Shown in pieces: positions 7,007-7,621 of a stretch of DNA of 7,621 nt. A model generated the notes under the pieces. That model did not search any database, was not told the DNA's origin, and saw only the letters and a program-made list of their open reading frames with translations. Numbering within the stretch: position 1 is the first letter of the stretch; each line of letters starts with the position of its first letter. Position numbers and translations under genes: made by a program. Location of the stretch: contig WRCR01000180.1 in NCBI GenBank assembly GCA_009783865.1, positions 1-7,621 of the forward strand, in the 5' to 3' direction. Source of the stretch: Planctomycetaceae bacterium. Its GTDB lineage: Bacteria; Planctomycetota; Planctomycetia; Pirellulales; Thermoguttaceae.

Positions 7007-7033
7007 TTAGGTTCATTCGGCAAACGTCAACAA
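6983..7033. repeat. Spaced 9-bp inverted repeat TTGTTGACG / CGTCAACAA
   Basis: A perfect 9-bp repeat occupies 6983-6991 and its reverse complement occupies 7025-7033, with 33 bases between. A second pair, CGAAAAT (6990-6996) and ATTTTCG (7033-7039), overlaps the same two sites. The copies flank the expected transcript start of the downstream gene. They could be two oppositely oriented protein-binding sites or a hairpin in the leader RNA. Confidence 0.4.
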
Positions 7034-7058
7034 TTTTCGAACTACACACATTTTCACA

Positions 7059-7621
7059 ATGAAACCTACTGCAATGAAACACCTCATCATTTTATCGTTG
7101 TTCTTTTTCGGTGCTGCATGTTCATCAGTATCCGCCGATGAACATCCGCCGCTGTTTCCGTTCACTGTTGAACCCTTGATTGCAAAGGGCAGCGCGGCTG
7201 ACGCTTCACCGGTGCTGGTTGCACCGGCTGGCATTTACGGATTCCTCCGTTGCGAAAACGGACGCTTCGTTCACAACGGCGGCGTGTTCCGCGTCTATGC
7301 CGCGAACTTTTCCGGTGACGCAAACTTTCCGACAAAAGAATATGCCGACCAAACAGCGAAACGTCTCGCCGCGTTGGGTTTCAACTGTGTCCGCTTCCAC
7401 TGGATGGACGGCTATGCGATTTGGGGAAAGAATCCAACTTCGCTGCGGAAAATTGATGCCGAACAACTCGACAAATTGGATTACGCAATCGCCGCATTGA
7501 AAAAAGAGGGTATTTATACCAATTTGAATCTGCATGTTGCCCGCTGGCTTGACGACAGAGACGGTTTCCCGCATAAGGATAAAAGACCGACTTACGACAA
7601 GGGACTCGATAACTTCATGCC
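7059..7621 (+). CDS. Secreted glycoside-hydrolase-like (cellulase-type TIM-barrel) protein, 3' end missing
   Basis: The frame is open from an ATG at 7059 to the right edge, giving 187 visible codons. The N-terminus is a signal peptide: Lys-containing start, hydrophobic core LIILSLFFFGAA at 9-20, then either signal peptidase I cleavage after SVSA (26) or a weak lipobox ending at Cys21. Next comes a short strand-rich segment with VHNGGVFRVYAANFSG at 71-86, and then the start of an apparent TIM barrel: YADQTAKRLAALGFNCVRFH at 95-114, a linker with LRKIDAEQLDKLDYAIAAL at 129-147, and GIYTNLNLHVAR at 151-162. This order is typical of the large cellulase-like glycosidases (GH5-like clan A) of Planctomycetota and Verrucomicrobiota. 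The catalytic glutamates would lie beyond the window, so substrate and family are not known. A second ATG at 7074 gives an equally good signal peptide; neither start has a Shine-Dalgarno. The gene is divergent from dnaX. Confidence 0.85.
   Translation, partial: MKPTAMKHLIILSLFFFGAACSSVSADEHPPLFPFTVEPLIAKGSAADASPVLVAPAGIYGFLRCENGRFVHNGGVFRVYAANFSGDANFPTKEYADQTAKRLAALGFNCVRFHWMDGYAIWGKNPTSLRKIDAEQLDKLDYAIAALKKEGIYTNLNLHVARWLDDRDGFPHKDKRPTYDKGLDNFM

Noticed and set aside
7206..7574. Minus-strand open frame of 122 codons
   Set aside because: It is antisense to the glycosidase-like gene, whose frame has a signal peptide and recognisable barrel segments.
1..7621. tRNA, CRISPR array, insertion sequence or phage signs
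   Set aside because: I saw no cloverleaf, no regular repeat-spacer pattern, no transposase or integrase motif and no terminal inverted repeats with target duplication.

Overview
The window most likely comes from a Planctomycetota bacterium, probably from the Pirellulales/Thermoguttaceae side of the phylum. This is inferred from remembered protein resemblance, not from a search. The DnaX starts with a short extension followed by a YQVVARRYRPKTF-type motif and carries an ILTEQLLGAFRDL segment. The PQQ-like beta-propeller protein at the left edge and the long secreted glycosidase-like protein at the right edge also fit. Verrucomicrobiota or Lentisphaerota remain possible. By eye, base composition is close to balanced and slightly AT-rich between genes. 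Clear Shine-Dalgarno sites are scarce; only sbcC has a good one.

Layout from left to right. At 3-1259 (+) is the 3' part of a PQQ-like beta-propeller gene, cut off by the window edge. At 1260-1449 is a convergent spacer holding an AT-rich hairpin. At 1450-4050 (-) is sbcC and at 4047-5195 (-) is sbcD; they overlap by 4 bp and form a translationally coupled pair. At 5196-5349 is a spacer with a good sigma70-type promoter for sbcDC, and an inverted repeat overlaps its -35 box. At 5350-6855 (-) is dnaX. At 6856-7058 is a divergent spacer with a dnaX promoter candidate and several inverted repeats. From 7059 to the right edge (+) is the 5' part of a secreted glycoside-hydrolase-like gene. No stretch longer than about 200 bases lacks a gene.

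The three complete genes serve genome replication and repair. DnaX is the clamp-loader/scaffold subunit of DNA polymerase III. SbcD and SbcC form the Mre11-Rad50-like nuclease that opens hairpins and processes blocked DNA ends. They share a strand, but sbcDC has its own promoter. The two flanking genes are unrelated to replication and look like exported proteins: a beta-propeller and a probable polysaccharide-degrading enzyme.

I see no previously undescribed system here. The core is housekeeping. The points most worth a second look are in the spacers: the palindrome on the sbcD promoter, the TTGTTGACG inverted repeat and the AGGATT palindrome upstream of the glycosidase gene, and the neighbourhood of dnaX, where sbcDC sits in the place often held by ybaB-recR.
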